Source: Marisimplicoccus sp964437815
GTDB taxonomy: Bacteria; Bacteroidota; Bacteroidia; Flavobacteriales; Flavobacteriaceae
Direction of reading: 5' to 3'
Length of the DNA: 64,000 bases
Assembly (NCBI GenBank): GCA_964437815.1
Contig: CAYTIE010000003.1
Coordinates: 1 to 64,000, forward strand
The translations under genes were made by a program, and so were the position numbers. Below the pieces are notes generated by a model. That model was not told the DNA's origin. It ran no database searches and worked only from the letters and a program-made list of their open reading frames with translations. Numbering within the stretch: the stretch's first letter is position 1; each line of letters starts with the position of its first letter. Below, piece after piece: positions 1 through 8,076 of this stretch.

Positions 1-1040
1 CTTTTATCATTCTCATAGTAATTTATTATATGATTAACAATTCTACTGTAACTTGCAATACCACCCTTTTGATTGTTAGATTTCAGATAAAAGTCATATA
101 ATATATTTTGTAGATCATTAATTATATTATTACTATACTTTTTCCAGAATTTTCTTCTAGATTTTATATCCTCAATTATTCCGGGATTAATTTTATCTGA
201 AAATAAACTTAGACTCTCTTTGTGGTTAATTTGTATTTCATTTAATAAATAAGTTAATCCAAACACATATCCAGAATATTTAATTAATGGATCTTGATTA
301 TTTATTGAAGAAATAAATGCTAAAAAATTAGCGTCTTCTTCAGCAGCAAAACCTAGCTGGTGAGCTTGCTCATGTAAAACAGTGATTGAAAAGTCAATAG
401 AAGGTATGTCTTCAACTACTATAGCTTCAAGGGTAAAGGGATTAATATATCCAGATATTCCTTGAAAAAGGTATATCTCAGGTAAGATAGATTTTTTTAC
501 AAATTTGGTTGTTGAAATTTTATCAAACTTTTTAATGTTATTTAGCTTTAATTCACTTATGATTCTTTCTTTGTCAAATTCTAGATTATCTATTGTGCCA
601 TTCTCATCCCCCAATAATAAGTGAACTTCGTTTACATCATTTATTAGCTCCGTTAATGTTGTTTGAAGAGATTCATATTTTACTTCATCTATATCTAATT
701 TACTTAGCAGTGGAGTTTTAAAGTAGTTCAAACCCCATAAACTGTAGAATAAAAATATTGTTATTGATAGTACTGCAAAAACATTTACAAAATCATTCTT
801 TTTAAATCTGAAAAAGAATATTAAATAGATTGCAAATAAAGCTAAAGCTAATAAGAATAGTAAATCACCAATAGCGATGGTAAACCCTGAGAATATCATC
901 GAATAATACTTGAATATATATTGATAGATATATTCGCTATAGTATTCTTCTACAATTCTTGGATTGTTTTTGAGATATGATAAAATAAGTACCTGTGGTA
1001 TAAGAAGTAGAGCAATTATTTTTTTAATGCCAGTTCTCAT
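1..1040 (-). CDS. DUF3810 family membrane protein with HExxH motif (3' end outside window)
   Basis: The frame opens with ATG at 1040 and stays open to the left edge, so about 346 residues are visible and the C-terminus is missing. The N-terminal ~110 residues contain three hydrophobic segments (about 6-22, 48-74 and 82-102). The rest is predicted extracytoplasmic. Near 361-415 the protein reads HEQAHQLGFAAEEDA, an HExxH zinc-protease-like motif followed by a conserved Glu-rich stretch, the hallmark of the Bacteroidota DUF3810 family. Substrate and activity are unknown. The gene follows the PPIase gene at 16 bases on the same strand, so it is probably the last visible gene of that operon. Confidence 0.85.
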   Translation of the reverse strand, partial: MRTGIKKIIALLLIPQVLILSYLKNNPRIVEEYYSEYIYQYIFKYYSMIFSGFTIAIGDLLFLLALALFAIYLIFFFRFKKNDFVNVFAVLSITIFLFYSLWGLNYFKTPLLSKLDIDEVKYESLQTTLTELINDVNEVHLLLGDENGTIDNLEFDKERIISELKLNNIKKFDKISTTKFVKKSILPEIYLFQGISGYINPFTLEAIVVEDIPSIDFSITVLHEQAHQLGFAAEEDANFLAFISSINNQDPLIKYSGYVFGLTYLLNEIQINHKESLSLFSDKINPGIIEDIKSRRKFWKKYSNNIINDLQNILYDFYLKSNNQKGGIASYSRIVNHIINYYENDK

Positions 1041-1055
1041 AGACTAGAATACTCT

Positions 1056-2072
1056 CTAATTTATATCTACAAGTGTTACATCAAATATTAATGTTGCATT
1101 GGAAGGTATAACACCATTACCAGCTCCAGCTTCACCATATGCAAGGTTAGGAGGAATAACTAATGTACATGAGGCACCTTTATTTAGTAATTTTATTCCT
1201 TCATCCCATCCAGGTATAACCTGTCCAACACCTAGTCTAAACTCTATTGGTTCGCCTCTGCTTAAGGAAGAATCAATCTCTGAACCATCAATTAATTTTA
1301 AAGTATAGTGTACTTTAACATTGTCATTATCTTTTGCGTTACTTCCAGTTCCCTTTTTGGTAATATTATATGAGATTCCACTATCAGTTGATTTCATATC
1401 TTTTGTAAGTTTTTTTAAATCTTCTTTTTGTGCCTCTATTATCTCTTCGTTAGCTTTTCTTTTTAGTTCTAAATACTCATTAAATACATTTGGAGCATCA
1501 AAACCTTTAGCAACTTCACCTATTCTAATTATCTCAAGCTTATTGATTACATCATTTTGTTCTATTTTATCAACAATATCTTGGCCTATTTCAATCTTAC
1601 CAAAGACACTATGTTTTCCATCAAGCCACGGAGTTTCAAGATGGGTGATAAAGAATTGACTACCATTAGTATTTGGTCCTGAATTAGCCATGGATAAAAC
1701 ACCAGGTCCATCATGTTTAAGACTATCAACAAGTTCGTCCTCAAAACTATAACCTGGTCCCCCTGAACCTGTTCCTGTTGGATCTCCACCTTGTATCATA
1801 AAATTATCAATCACTCTATGGAATTTTATTCCATTATAATAAGGTTTGTTTTTAAACTCTTCGGCTGCTAAAGGGTGATTTCCTTCTGCAAGAGCAATAA
1901 AATTAGATACTGTTAGAGGAGTCTGCTCATAAGTAAGTTTAAGGATCATATCCCCTTTATTTGTTTGTATATCAGCATAAATGCCATCTGTTAAGTTTGA
2001 GTAATCTTTCATATTGTTACATGAGTTAATTAAAAAAATAGAGATAATCAATAAAAACTTAAGTTTCTTCAT
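1056..2072 (-). CDS. Dual-domain peptidyl-prolyl isomerase lipoprotein (cyclophilin + FKBP)
   Basis: This 338-residue protein begins with a lipoprotein signal (LINSC, acylated Cys at residue 18), so it should be membrane-anchored and periplasm-facing. Residues ~30-190 form a cyclophilin domain (motifs FHRVIDNFMIQGGDPTGTG, SGPNTNGSQFFI, LDGKHSVFG). A charged linker follows, and residues ~240-338 form an FKBP domain (VKVHYTLKLIDG, VIPGWDEGI, IPPNLAYGE, LIFDVTLVDI). Both families catalyse cis-trans isomerisation of Xaa-Pro bonds during folding. Joining both in one chain is uncommon. The ATG at 2072 lies 2 bases after the stop of the upstream DHH gene, indicating one operon. The substrates are unknown; envelope protein folding is inferred. 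Confidence 0.93.
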   Translation of the reverse strand: MKKLKFLLIISIFLINSCNNMKDYSNLTDGIYADIQTNKGDMILKLTYEQTPLTVSNFIALAEGNHPLAAEEFKNKPYYNGIKFHRVIDNFMIQGGDPTGTGSGGPGYSFEDELVDSLKHDGPGVLSMANSGPNTNGSQFFITHLETPWLDGKHSVFGKIEIGQDIVDKIEQNDVINKLEIIRIGEVAKGFDAPNVFNEYLELKRKANEEIIEAQKEDLKKLTKDMKSTDSGISYNITKKGTGSNAKDNDNVKVHYTLKLIDGSEIDSSLSRGEPIEFRLGVGQVIPGWDEGIKLLNKGASCTLVIPPNLAYGEAGAGNGVIPSNATLIFDVTLVDIN

Positions 2073-2074
2073 AA

Positions 2075-2840
2075 CTATGATTTTAAATGGGTTAATATAT
2101 CTGTTAAAAATTTTTCTTCAGTTTCGGCTAGACTTAAGTGAGAAACTCCACCTGCAGCATGAATATGCCCACCACCATTAAAAAAGTTTGCTGCAAAGTC
2201 ATTTACATTTACCTCTCCCTTTGATCTGAACGAGAGTTTAACAATACCTTCATCTTTTTTTTCTATCATTAGAACTGAACATAGAATACCTTCTATGCTA
2301 AGACCAAAGTTAACAAAACCCTCGGTATCGCCCTTTTTATAATTATTTCTTTTTTGGTCTTCATCACTTAATAAAGAATACATAACTGGAAGGTCTTTNN
2401 NNNNNNNNNNNNNNNNNNNNNNNNNNNNNNNNNNNNNNNNNNNNNNNNNNNNNNNNNNNNNNNNNNNNNNNNNNNNNNNNNNNNNNNNNNNNNNNNNNTT
2501 TTATTGCATTAGATTCTTTAATGTAGGGAGATAATTTTCTTATTCTATTTAAGTTATTAAAATCTAAGATGAAAATAATTTCAGCATTATTAATAAGTTC
2601 AATACTATTTTCTTCAGATAAATCAAATCTATTTATTACATCTTCACCAGGTAAAAATTTTAGAACTTCAGAATATTCATTAGGAGAAATAATACTTACT
2701 TCATGGTTTTTTCTAAAAAAGTGATAGATTGCAAGACAGCTTCCAAGAGCATCTGCATCTGGACTAAGATGAGGTATGACAACTATTTTTTTGTTTTCTG
2801 ATAGATGCGTTTTTATATTACTAACAAAGGATTTATCCAT
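2075..2840 (-). CDS. DHH/DHHA1 phosphoesterase (NrnA-like), interrupted by an assembly gap
   Basis: The N-terminal part (2499-2840, 114 residues) carries the first DHH-family motif (HLSPDADALGS). The C-terminal part (2075-2398, 108 residues) carries the DHHA1 signature (FRSKGE, then GGGHIHAAGG). The two parts are in different frames only because 100 placeholder Ns separate them. NrnA-type proteins are usually ~320-340 residues, so about 110 residues, including the DHH motif itself, are probably hidden and the gap should be nearer 330 bases. The family degrades nanoRNA or cyclic dinucleotide products and can dephosphorylate pAp. ATG at 2840 is preferred over the in-frame TTG at 2849 because a promoter box (2847-2854) overlaps the latter. 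Confidence 0.88.
2399..2498. other. Assembly gap (100 N) inside the DHH phosphoesterase gene
   Basis: This is a run of exactly 100 N, a conventional placeholder for a gap of unknown length. The flanking coding parts belong to one protein but are out of frame with each other. Confidence 0.99.
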
Positions 2841-2846
2841 AAGGGG

Positions 2847-2854
2847 CAAAGATA
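2847..2854 (-). promoter_or_regulatory. Bacteroidota -7 box (TATCTTTG) for the DHH operon
   Basis: The sequence is an exact TAnnTTTG match on the minus strand. Its last base is 6 bases before the ATG at 2840, so the expected transcription start is at or next to the start codon. No clear -33 TTG is seen. Confidence 0.55.
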
Positions 2855-2914
2855 CTACTATATTAAAAAATAAATAAAGTCTTAGATAAAACTTTTAAAA
2901 ACTGTTTATATTAT

Positions 2915-2922
2915 TAAATTTG
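2915..2922 (+). promoter_or_regulatory. Bacteroidota -7 box (TAAATTTG) for ndk
   Basis: This exact TAnnTTTG match ends 5 bases before the ndk ATG at 2928, implying a leaderless or nearly leaderless transcript. It is divergent to the box at 2847-2854. Confidence 0.55.
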
Positions 2923-2927
2923 TGCCC

Positions 2928-3350
2928 ATGAAAACGAATAGAACCTTTACAATGTTAAAACCTGATTCAATAGAAGATGGATATATGCTTCCCATTCTCA
3001 ATAAAATCAGTGATTCTGGATTTAAGATTGTAGCATTAAAATATAAGAAAATGAATAGGGAAGAGGCAGAAGAATTCTATTCAGTTCATTCAGAAAAGCC
3101 TTTTTTTAAAGATCTAATAAACTTCATAACGAGGGGGCCAATAATTGCTGCTGTACTAGAAAAAGAAAATGCTGTTGAAGATTTTAGAAAGTTAATTGGC
3201 TCTACAAACCCTGATGAGGCTGAAGAAGGAACAATTAGAAAAAGTTTTGCTAGGTCAAAGGGAGAAAATGCAGTTCATGGTTCAGATAGTGATGAAAATG
3301 CAAGTATAGAGATTTCATTTCACTTTGATGAAAGTGAAATTTTTAATTAA
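2928..3350 (+). CDS. ndk: Nucleoside diphosphate kinase
   Basis: This cytoplasmic enzyme transfers the gamma-phosphate of ATP to NDPs through a phosphohistidine and balances nucleotide pools. The 140-residue protein fits the family length. It shows the N-terminal TFTMLKPD strand, the ITRGPI segment, the GSTNPDEA nucleotide-binding loop and the catalytic His at about residue 117 in NAVHGSDS. ATG at 2928 is preferred to the GTG at 2922 because that GTG lies inside the promoter box. The gene is monocistronic, and its end overlaps the convergent dciA-like gene by 8 bases. Confidence 0.97.
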   Translation: MKTNRTFTMLKPDSIEDGYMLPILNKISDSGFKIVALKYKKMNREEAEEFYSVHSEKPFFKDLINFITRGPIIAAVLEKENAVEDFRKLIGSTNPDEAEEGTIRKSFARSKGENAVHGSDSDENASIEISFHFDESEIFN

Positions 3351-3639
3351 GTTTAATTTCCTGAATATACTTTTTACCAAGATTCTCATTTAATAATTTT
3401 ATTACTTTATTTTTTTCAAAAAAAAGCTCTTCTTTTAAAACAGATGATTTTAGTTTTACTGAAAGAACACCTTTTCTATACGTTACATTAGATGTATACT
3501 TTTCAATGTTTTTGCCCATTACTACTCTCCAAGCTTCTTGAATTCTTATCTTATCAATCCCAACTCTGATATGTTTTTGTGAAACTATCTCACCTAAAAC
3601 TTCAGAAATTTTCTTAAAATCGTTGGGTTTATTTGTCAT
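3343..3639 (-). CDS. DUF721/DciA-like protein
   Basis: This small protein (98 residues) has the DUF721 pattern: an N-terminal helix, then IQEAWRVVMGKNIEKYTSNVTYRKG and a beta-rich LSVKLKSSVLKEELFF section. DciA proteins of the family load the replicative helicase in bacteria that lack DnaC or DnaI. Here only the core domain is present, without the long extensions of some family members. The gene lies 7 bases downstream of recF on the same strand, the usual replication/repair context in Bacteroidota. Helicase loading is inferred from the family. Confidence 0.85.
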   Translation of the reverse strand: MTNKPNDFKKISEVLGEIVSQKHIRVGIDKIRIQEAWRVVMGKNIEKYTSNVTYRKGVLSVKLKSSVLKEELFFEKNKVIKLLNENLGKKYIQEIKLN

Positions 3640-3646
3640 TTATAAA

Positions 3647-4729
3647 TTATTCAATATTAAAAATCTCTTCTTTATTTGAAGAATCCTTTAATGCTTCTTC
3701 AACTCTTTCTCTATGAGTGTCAGTTATAAAAATTTGTCCAAATTCTTTTTTCTCAAGAATACTAACAATTTGAGTTACTCTGCTTTGATCTAACTTATCA
3801 AAGATATCATCTAATAGAACTATAGGAGAACTTCCAAATTGTTCTTTATAATATTCAAATTGTGCTAATTTTAATGAAACTAAAAAAGATTTCTGCTGAC
3901 CTTGGCTTCCAAAATTTTTTATTTTGTTTCCATCTATTAGAAAATCCAAATCATCTTTATGGATACCTTTAGTAGTATATTGAACAAATCTGTCTTTTGA
4001 AATACTCGAACTTATTATTTCTTTAAAACTACCTTCATGGAGATGACTATTATATTTGATGTTAACTGTATCATCACCTGAACTAATATTATTATAATAT
4101 TTTTTAAATATTGGGATAAATGATTTTAAGAATCTATTTCTTTCTGTATATATGGGTGTTCCCAGGGATATTAATTGTTGATCATAAGCATCAATAGTAT
4201 TTTCGTCAAATTTTTTATTTATAAAGAAATATTTTAACAAGGAATTTCTTTGAGTTAAGATTTTATTATAATCCATAACCCTTTTTAAATACACCTTATC
4301 AATCTGTCCAATTACACTATCTATAAATTTCCTTCTCATCTCACTCCCTTCAATTATTAGGTTTCTATCATGAGGTGATATGATTATTAGATTAACCAAG
4401 CCAATATGGTCAGATATCTTTTTATATATTTTTCCATTTCTTTTTATCCTTTTTTTTTCTCCTTTTTTGAATGAGCATAAAATTTCCTCTTTTCTTTCAG
4501 ATATTAAAAATTCACCGTTGATTGAAAAAAAATCTGATCCAATTTTTATATTTTGATTTGAAGATGGATTAAAATAACTTTTAGTAAAAGCAAGATGGTA
4601 TATAGAATCAATAATATTTGACTTTCCAACACCATTTTTTCCAATAAAACAATTTATCTTTTTCTCAAAATTAAATTTGGCTGATGAAAAACTTTTATAA
4701 TTATTAATTGATAGAGTGTTCAAAAACAT
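3647..4729 (-). CDS. recF: DNA replication and repair protein RecF
   Basis: RecF is an SMC-like ATPase that helps RecO and RecR load RecA at gapped DNA. The protein has ~360 residues, the family length. It opens with LNTLSINNYKSF followed by Walker A (GKNGVGKSN at about residues 30-38), shows the RecF signature GSEMRRKFID near the middle, and ends with GQQKSFLVSLKLAQ and Walker B (PIVLLDDIFDKLD). ATG at 4729 gives the standard N-terminus; a TTG at 4741 would add four residues. The dciA-like gene follows in the same operon. Confidence 0.96.
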   Translation of the reverse strand: MFLNTLSINNYKSFSSAKFNFEKKINCFIGKNGVGKSNIIDSIYHLAFTKSYFNPSSNQNIKIGSDFFSINGEFLISERKEEILCSFKKGEKKRIKRNGKIYKKISDHIGLVNLIIISPHDRNLIIEGSEMRRKFIDSVIGQIDKVYLKRVMDYNKILTQRNSLLKYFFINKKFDENTIDAYDQQLISLGTPIYTERNRFLKSFIPIFKKYYNNISSGDDTVNIKYNSHLHEGSFKEIISSSISKDRFVQYTTKGIHKDDLDFLIDGNKIKNFGSQGQQKSFLVSLKLAQFEYYKEQFGSSPIVLLDDIFDKLDQSRVTQIVSILEKKEFGQIFITDTHRERVEEALKDSSNKEEIFNIE

Positions 4730-4751
4730 AATAGAATTCAAAATAAAACAT

Positions 4752-4759
4752 TAATTTTG
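4752..4759 (+). promoter_or_regulatory. Bacteroidota -7 box (TAATTTTG) for the TPR-ribH-mutL operon
   Basis: This exact TAnnTTTG match ends 17 bases before the ATG at 4777, a normal position for a short leader. It lies in the divergent region shared with recF. Confidence 0.55.
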
Positions 4760-4776
4760 GGTTTCAAAAAATAATT

Positions 4777-5547
4777 ATGGCAACTTTTAAAAAAAGAGGA
4801 TATAAGAAATCATTAAAGACGCAAAATAATCAGAAATATAATGATAATAGTCAAACAGCTGAAGTTTTTGAAAAGTTAGATTCTGGTGCAAGTGTTAGTG
4901 AAAAATGGATTGCTAAACATCAAAGTAGGATTATATCTGTATTGCTATTAATAGCTTTTTCGGTTCTTGCATTTATATCATATGATAGATATATAAAACA
5001 ACCTAAAGAAAAACAAGCTATGGCCGACATGAGTCAAGCTCAATTTTTCTTTGATCAAGCTCTAGTTGCTAGTAATGAGTCGGATTCACTATTCAATCTA
5101 GCAATTAATGGAGGAGAAGGAAAATATGGTTTTCTTGATATAACCAAAGAATACAAAAATACAAAAGCTGCCAATATTGCTAATTATTCTATTGGAATGT
5201 CATATTTGAACCTTAAAGATTATGAGAATGCTATTATTTATCTTGATAAATTTGAGTCAGATGACATTTTTTTAAAATCAATTGCTTTAGGATCAATTGG
5301 TGATTGTTTTTCCGAATTAAGTCAACCTAATGAAGCATTTCAATACTATGAAAAGGCTTTTAATTCTTCTGACAATTTATATACGTCTCCAAAGTTTTTA
5401 TATAAAGCTGCAGTTGTAGGTTCACAAATAGGGAAAAATAGATTAGCTATTAAATACCTTAAAAGAATTAAAGATGAATTTCCAGATTCATATGAAGCTG
5501 CCTTTGTTGATGTACAATTAGGTAGATTGGAAAATATGGGTAATTGA
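4777..5547 (+). CDS. Membrane-anchored tetratricopeptide repeat protein
   Basis: The 256-residue protein has a basic N-terminus, one transmembrane segment at about residues 50-67 (IISVLLLIAFSVLAFISYDR) and then TPR-type helical repeats (ANIANYSIGMSYLNLKDYENAIIYLDKF; AFQYYEKAF; KYLKRIKDEFPDSYEA). The C-terminal repeat ends in a YfgM/YbgF-like EFPDSYEA helix. Such proteins act as periplasmic scaffolds, but no specific partner can be assigned. It is the first gene of the operon; its stop is 2 bases before the ribH ATG. Confidence 0.85.
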   Translation: MATFKKRGYKKSLKTQNNQKYNDNSQTAEVFEKLDSGASVSEKWIAKHQSRIISVLLLIAFSVLAFISYDRYIKQPKEKQAMADMSQAQFFFDQALVASNESDSLFNLAINGGEGKYGFLDITKEYKNTKAANIANYSIGMSYLNLKDYENAIIYLDKFESDDIFLKSIALGSIGDCFSELSQPNEAFQYYEKAFNSSDNLYTSPKFLYKAAVVGSQIGKNRLAIKYLKRIKDEFPDSYEAAFVDVQLGRLENMGN

Positions 5548-5549
5548 TT

Positions 5550-6023
5550 ATGTTATCTCAAGATTCAAATAATAGAAATATTAAAATTGCTAATCCAGAA
5601 AAATTAAAAGTAACATTGGTAGTATCTGAATGGCATTCTGAAATAACTAATAAATTATTTGAAGGAGCTAAAAATCTTTTAATTAAAAATGGTTTATTAG
5701 AAGAAAATCTAAAAAGACTTGATGTCCCAGGAAGTTTTGAATTAATCTATGGATCTAGGATGGCTCAAAATAATAATCAGCATGCTGTTATTGCAATTGG
5801 GTGTGTTATCAAAGGAGAAACCCCTCACTTTGATTTTATATGTCATGCTGTTTCTACTGGAATTAAAGATTTAAATATTTTATATAAAACACCTGTTATA
5901 TTTTGTGTTTTAACAGATAATAATATTGAACAATCTTTTGAAAGAAGTGGTGGTAAATATGGAAATAAAGGAGAAGATTCTGCACTTGCGGCTCTTAAAA
6001 TTATATCAACTTTAGATAACTAG
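5550..6023 (+). CDS. ribH: 6,7-dimethyl-8-ribityllumazine synthase
   Basis: RibH condenses 5-amino-6-ribitylaminouracil with 3,4-dihydroxy-2-butanone 4-phosphate in riboflavin synthesis. The 157-residue protein shows all family landmarks: VVSEWHSEITNKL, the VPGSFEL phosphate-binding segment, the IKGETPHFDFIC motif with the catalytic His, and the C-terminal GNKGEDSALAAL. ATG at 5550 is chosen; an in-frame TTG at 5544 overlaps the upstream stop. No riboswitch is seen, and the other rib genes are not in the window. Confidence 0.96.
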   Translation: MLSQDSNNRNIKIANPEKLKVTLVVSEWHSEITNKLFEGAKNLLIKNGLLEENLKRLDVPGSFELIYGSRMAQNNNQHAVIAIGCVIKGETPHFDFICHAVSTGIKDLNILYKTPVIFCVLTDNNIEQSFERSGGKYGNKGEDSALAALKIISTLDN

Positions 6024-6314
6024 ATGAAATTAAATTTTTTTAGGCTAAATAAAAATAGAAGATTTAACTATACTCCAAGGTTTTATAAAGGAAAAGAAGA
6101 GGCTTCAGTATTTCATTCTGAAGGGAGGTTAGTTAATTATAGAGAAACATATAATGAAAATGATAGGAGGAAAATATGGGAAGATCAGAGAAATAGATCT
6201 AGGAACAGAAAAAATAAAGAATTAAATAAAACACTAGCCCTAATTATAATTATCTTAATATTAATATTTCTGTATATAATTGATTTTGACTTGTCTATCT
6301 TTTATAATAATTAA
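6024..6314 (+). CDS. Small basic membrane protein between ribH and mutL
   Basis: The 96-residue protein starts immediately after the ribH stop. It has a conserved-looking N-terminus (KLNFFRLNKNRRFNYTPRFY), a charged middle rich in Arg, Asn and Glu, and one C-terminal transmembrane helix at about residues 71-87. Proteins of this type next to ribH in flavobacteria are often labelled 'riboflavin synthase subunit beta', but nothing in the sequence supports enzymatic activity. A single-pass membrane protein of unknown function is the honest call. Confidence 0.8.
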   Translation: MKLNFFRLNKNRRFNYTPRFYKGKEEASVFHSEGRLVNYRETYNENDRRKIWEDQRNRSRNRKNKELNKTLALIIIILILIFLYIIDFDLSIFYNN

Positions 6315-6315
6315 T

Positions 6316-8076
6316 ATGTCTGATATTATAAAAATTTTACCGACTGAAGTCTCAAATAAAATTGCTGCTGGAGAAGTTGTACAAAGACCTGCATCTGTAG
6401 TTAAGGAGTTATTAGAGAACTCAATTGATGCAGAATCAACAAAAATTAAATTAATAGTCAAAGATTCAGGGAAAACATTAATTCAAATTGTTGATAATGG
6501 GATTGGAATGACTAAGAATGATATGAAAATGTCATTTATGAAGCATGCAACTTCAAAAATAACAAATATAGATGATGTTTTCTCTATAACTTCAATGGGT
6601 TTTAGAGGCGAAGCTCTAGCGTCAATATCTTCAATATCTAATGTTGAGATGATTTCAAAAAAAAAAGGAGCAGATAAAACAAATCTAATATCAATAAAAG
6701 GAGATAATATAGTAATAGAAGAGAATGTCTTCTCTGAAGAGGGAACATCTATTAAGGTTATGAATCTTTTCTATAATGTTCCTGCAAGACGTAATTTTTT
6801 AAAATCTGATTTTGTAGAATTAAGACACATTATAGATTCATTTAACAGAATTGCATTATCATATCCAAATATTGAATTTAATTTAATTCATAATGATGAA
6901 GAGCTTTTTTACTTGAAAAAAAGCAATTTAAGAAAAAGAATATCATCAATTTTTGGAAGAAAAATTGATGAGAATCTTATCCCTTTAAATGAAAAGACAT
7001 CATTAGCTAAAATTTCAGGATTTATTCTAAAACCTAAAATCTCTAAGAAATCAAGAAGTAATCAGAACTTATTTGTTAATAGAAGATATATTAAAAGCAA
7101 ATTTCTGAATCATTCAATTAATAATGCTTATGATGGACTATTAAAAGATGGTTATTATCCTGGCTATTTTATTTTTCTTGAGATAAATCCAAGTAAAATT
7201 GATGTTAATGTTCATCCAAATAAAACTGAAATAAAATTTGAAGATGAACAAAATCTATATTCAATTATTAACTCTTCAATCAAACATAGTCTAGGAGTTT
7301 ACCAGATTACTCCAGTTCTTGATTTTGAAAAGGAACCATCAATGGAACTTCCATACGATTCTCAAAAAAGTTTAATAAGAGAACCTTCTATAGAAGTAGA
7401 TTCAAGTTTTAATCCTTTTAAAAAAGAAAAAAGTAGTCAAGACTGGCAAGAGCTAGAATCTAAAATTGAGGATGGCATATTTGATAAAATAAATAATAAC
7501 GAAGAAATAGATTCTCCTAAAATTTTTCAAGTTTTTAATAAGTATATTATTACAACTACAGGATCATCTGTTATTTTAGTTAATCAGAGTTTGGCTCATC
7601 AAAGGATATTATATGAGCAATTTTTAAAATCTAGTGCAGATAATAGTTCAAAATCTCAAAAATTAATTTTTCCAATAGAAATTGAGTTAACTAAAAATCA
7701 AGAGATTATTTTAAGTGAGATAAAAGATGTGATTACTTCTATGGGCTTTAGATTTTCTGTGAACAAAAAATTTGTTAATATAAATGGAATACCACCAATA
7801 ATTTCTGATAACCCTATTGAGGAAATTTTTGAGGATTTATTAAATGATAATAACTCTTATAATATTAAAGAAAGTTTTAGTTTATCTGACTTAATAGCAA
7901 AAAAAATATCTAGATTACTATCTATTAAGACTGGAAAGTCCCTTAAAGTAGAGGAGCAACAGAGTATTATTAATCAATTGTTTTCTTGTAAAGAACCTAA
8001 ACTTTCACCTTCCAATAAACAAATATTTATTACTTTGGATAAAAAAGATTTAGACAAAAATTTTTTCAATGGGTAG
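6316..8076 (+). CDS. mutL: DNA mismatch repair protein MutL
   Basis: MutL couples MutS mismatch recognition to strand removal. The 586-residue protein has the GHKL ATPase domain: KIAAGEVVQRPASVVKELLEN with the catalytic Glu near residue 32, DNGIGM, and TMGFRGEAL-type (SMGFRGEALASI). The transducer domain includes NRRYIKSK and NVHPNKTEIKF. In the C-terminal dimerisation domain the usual endonuclease DQHA box reads NQSLAHQRILYE, and the CPHGRP box reads CKEPKLSP. The latter change may be lineage-wide in flavobacteria, while loss of the Asp looks specific here. ATG at 6316 is chosen; the stop overlaps the next start. Confidence 0.97.
   Translation: MSDIIKILPTEVSNKIAAGEVVQRPASVVKELLENSIDAESTKIKLIVKDSGKTLIQIVDNGIGMTKNDMKMSFMKHATSKITNIDDVFSITSMGFRGEALASISSISNVEMISKKKGADKTNLISIKGDNIVIEENVFSEEGTSIKVMNLFYNVPARRNFLKSDFVELRHIIDSFNRIALSYPNIEFNLIHNDEELFYLKKSNLRKRISSIFGRKIDENLIPLNEKTSLAKISGFILKPKISKKSRSNQNLFVNRRYIKSKFLNHSINNAYDGLLKDGYYPGYFIFLEINPSKIDVNVHPNKTEIKFEDEQNLYSIINSSIKHSLGVYQITPVLDFEKEPSMELPYDSQKSLIREPSIEVDSSFNPFKKEKSSQDWQELESKIEDGIFDKINNNEEIDSPKIFQVFNKYIITTTGSSVILVNQSLAHQRILYEQFLKSSADNSSKSQKLIFPIEIELTKNQEIILSEIKDVITSMGFRFSVNKKFVNINGIPPIISDNPIEEIFEDLLNDNNSYNIKESFSLSDLIAKKISRLLSIKTGKSLKVEEQQSIINQLFSCKEPKLSPSNKQIFITLDKKDLDKNFFNG

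Noticed and set aside
1099..1659. Plus-strand open frames within the PPIase gene
   Set aside because: They are antisense to a gene with two recognisable domains and carry no features of their own.
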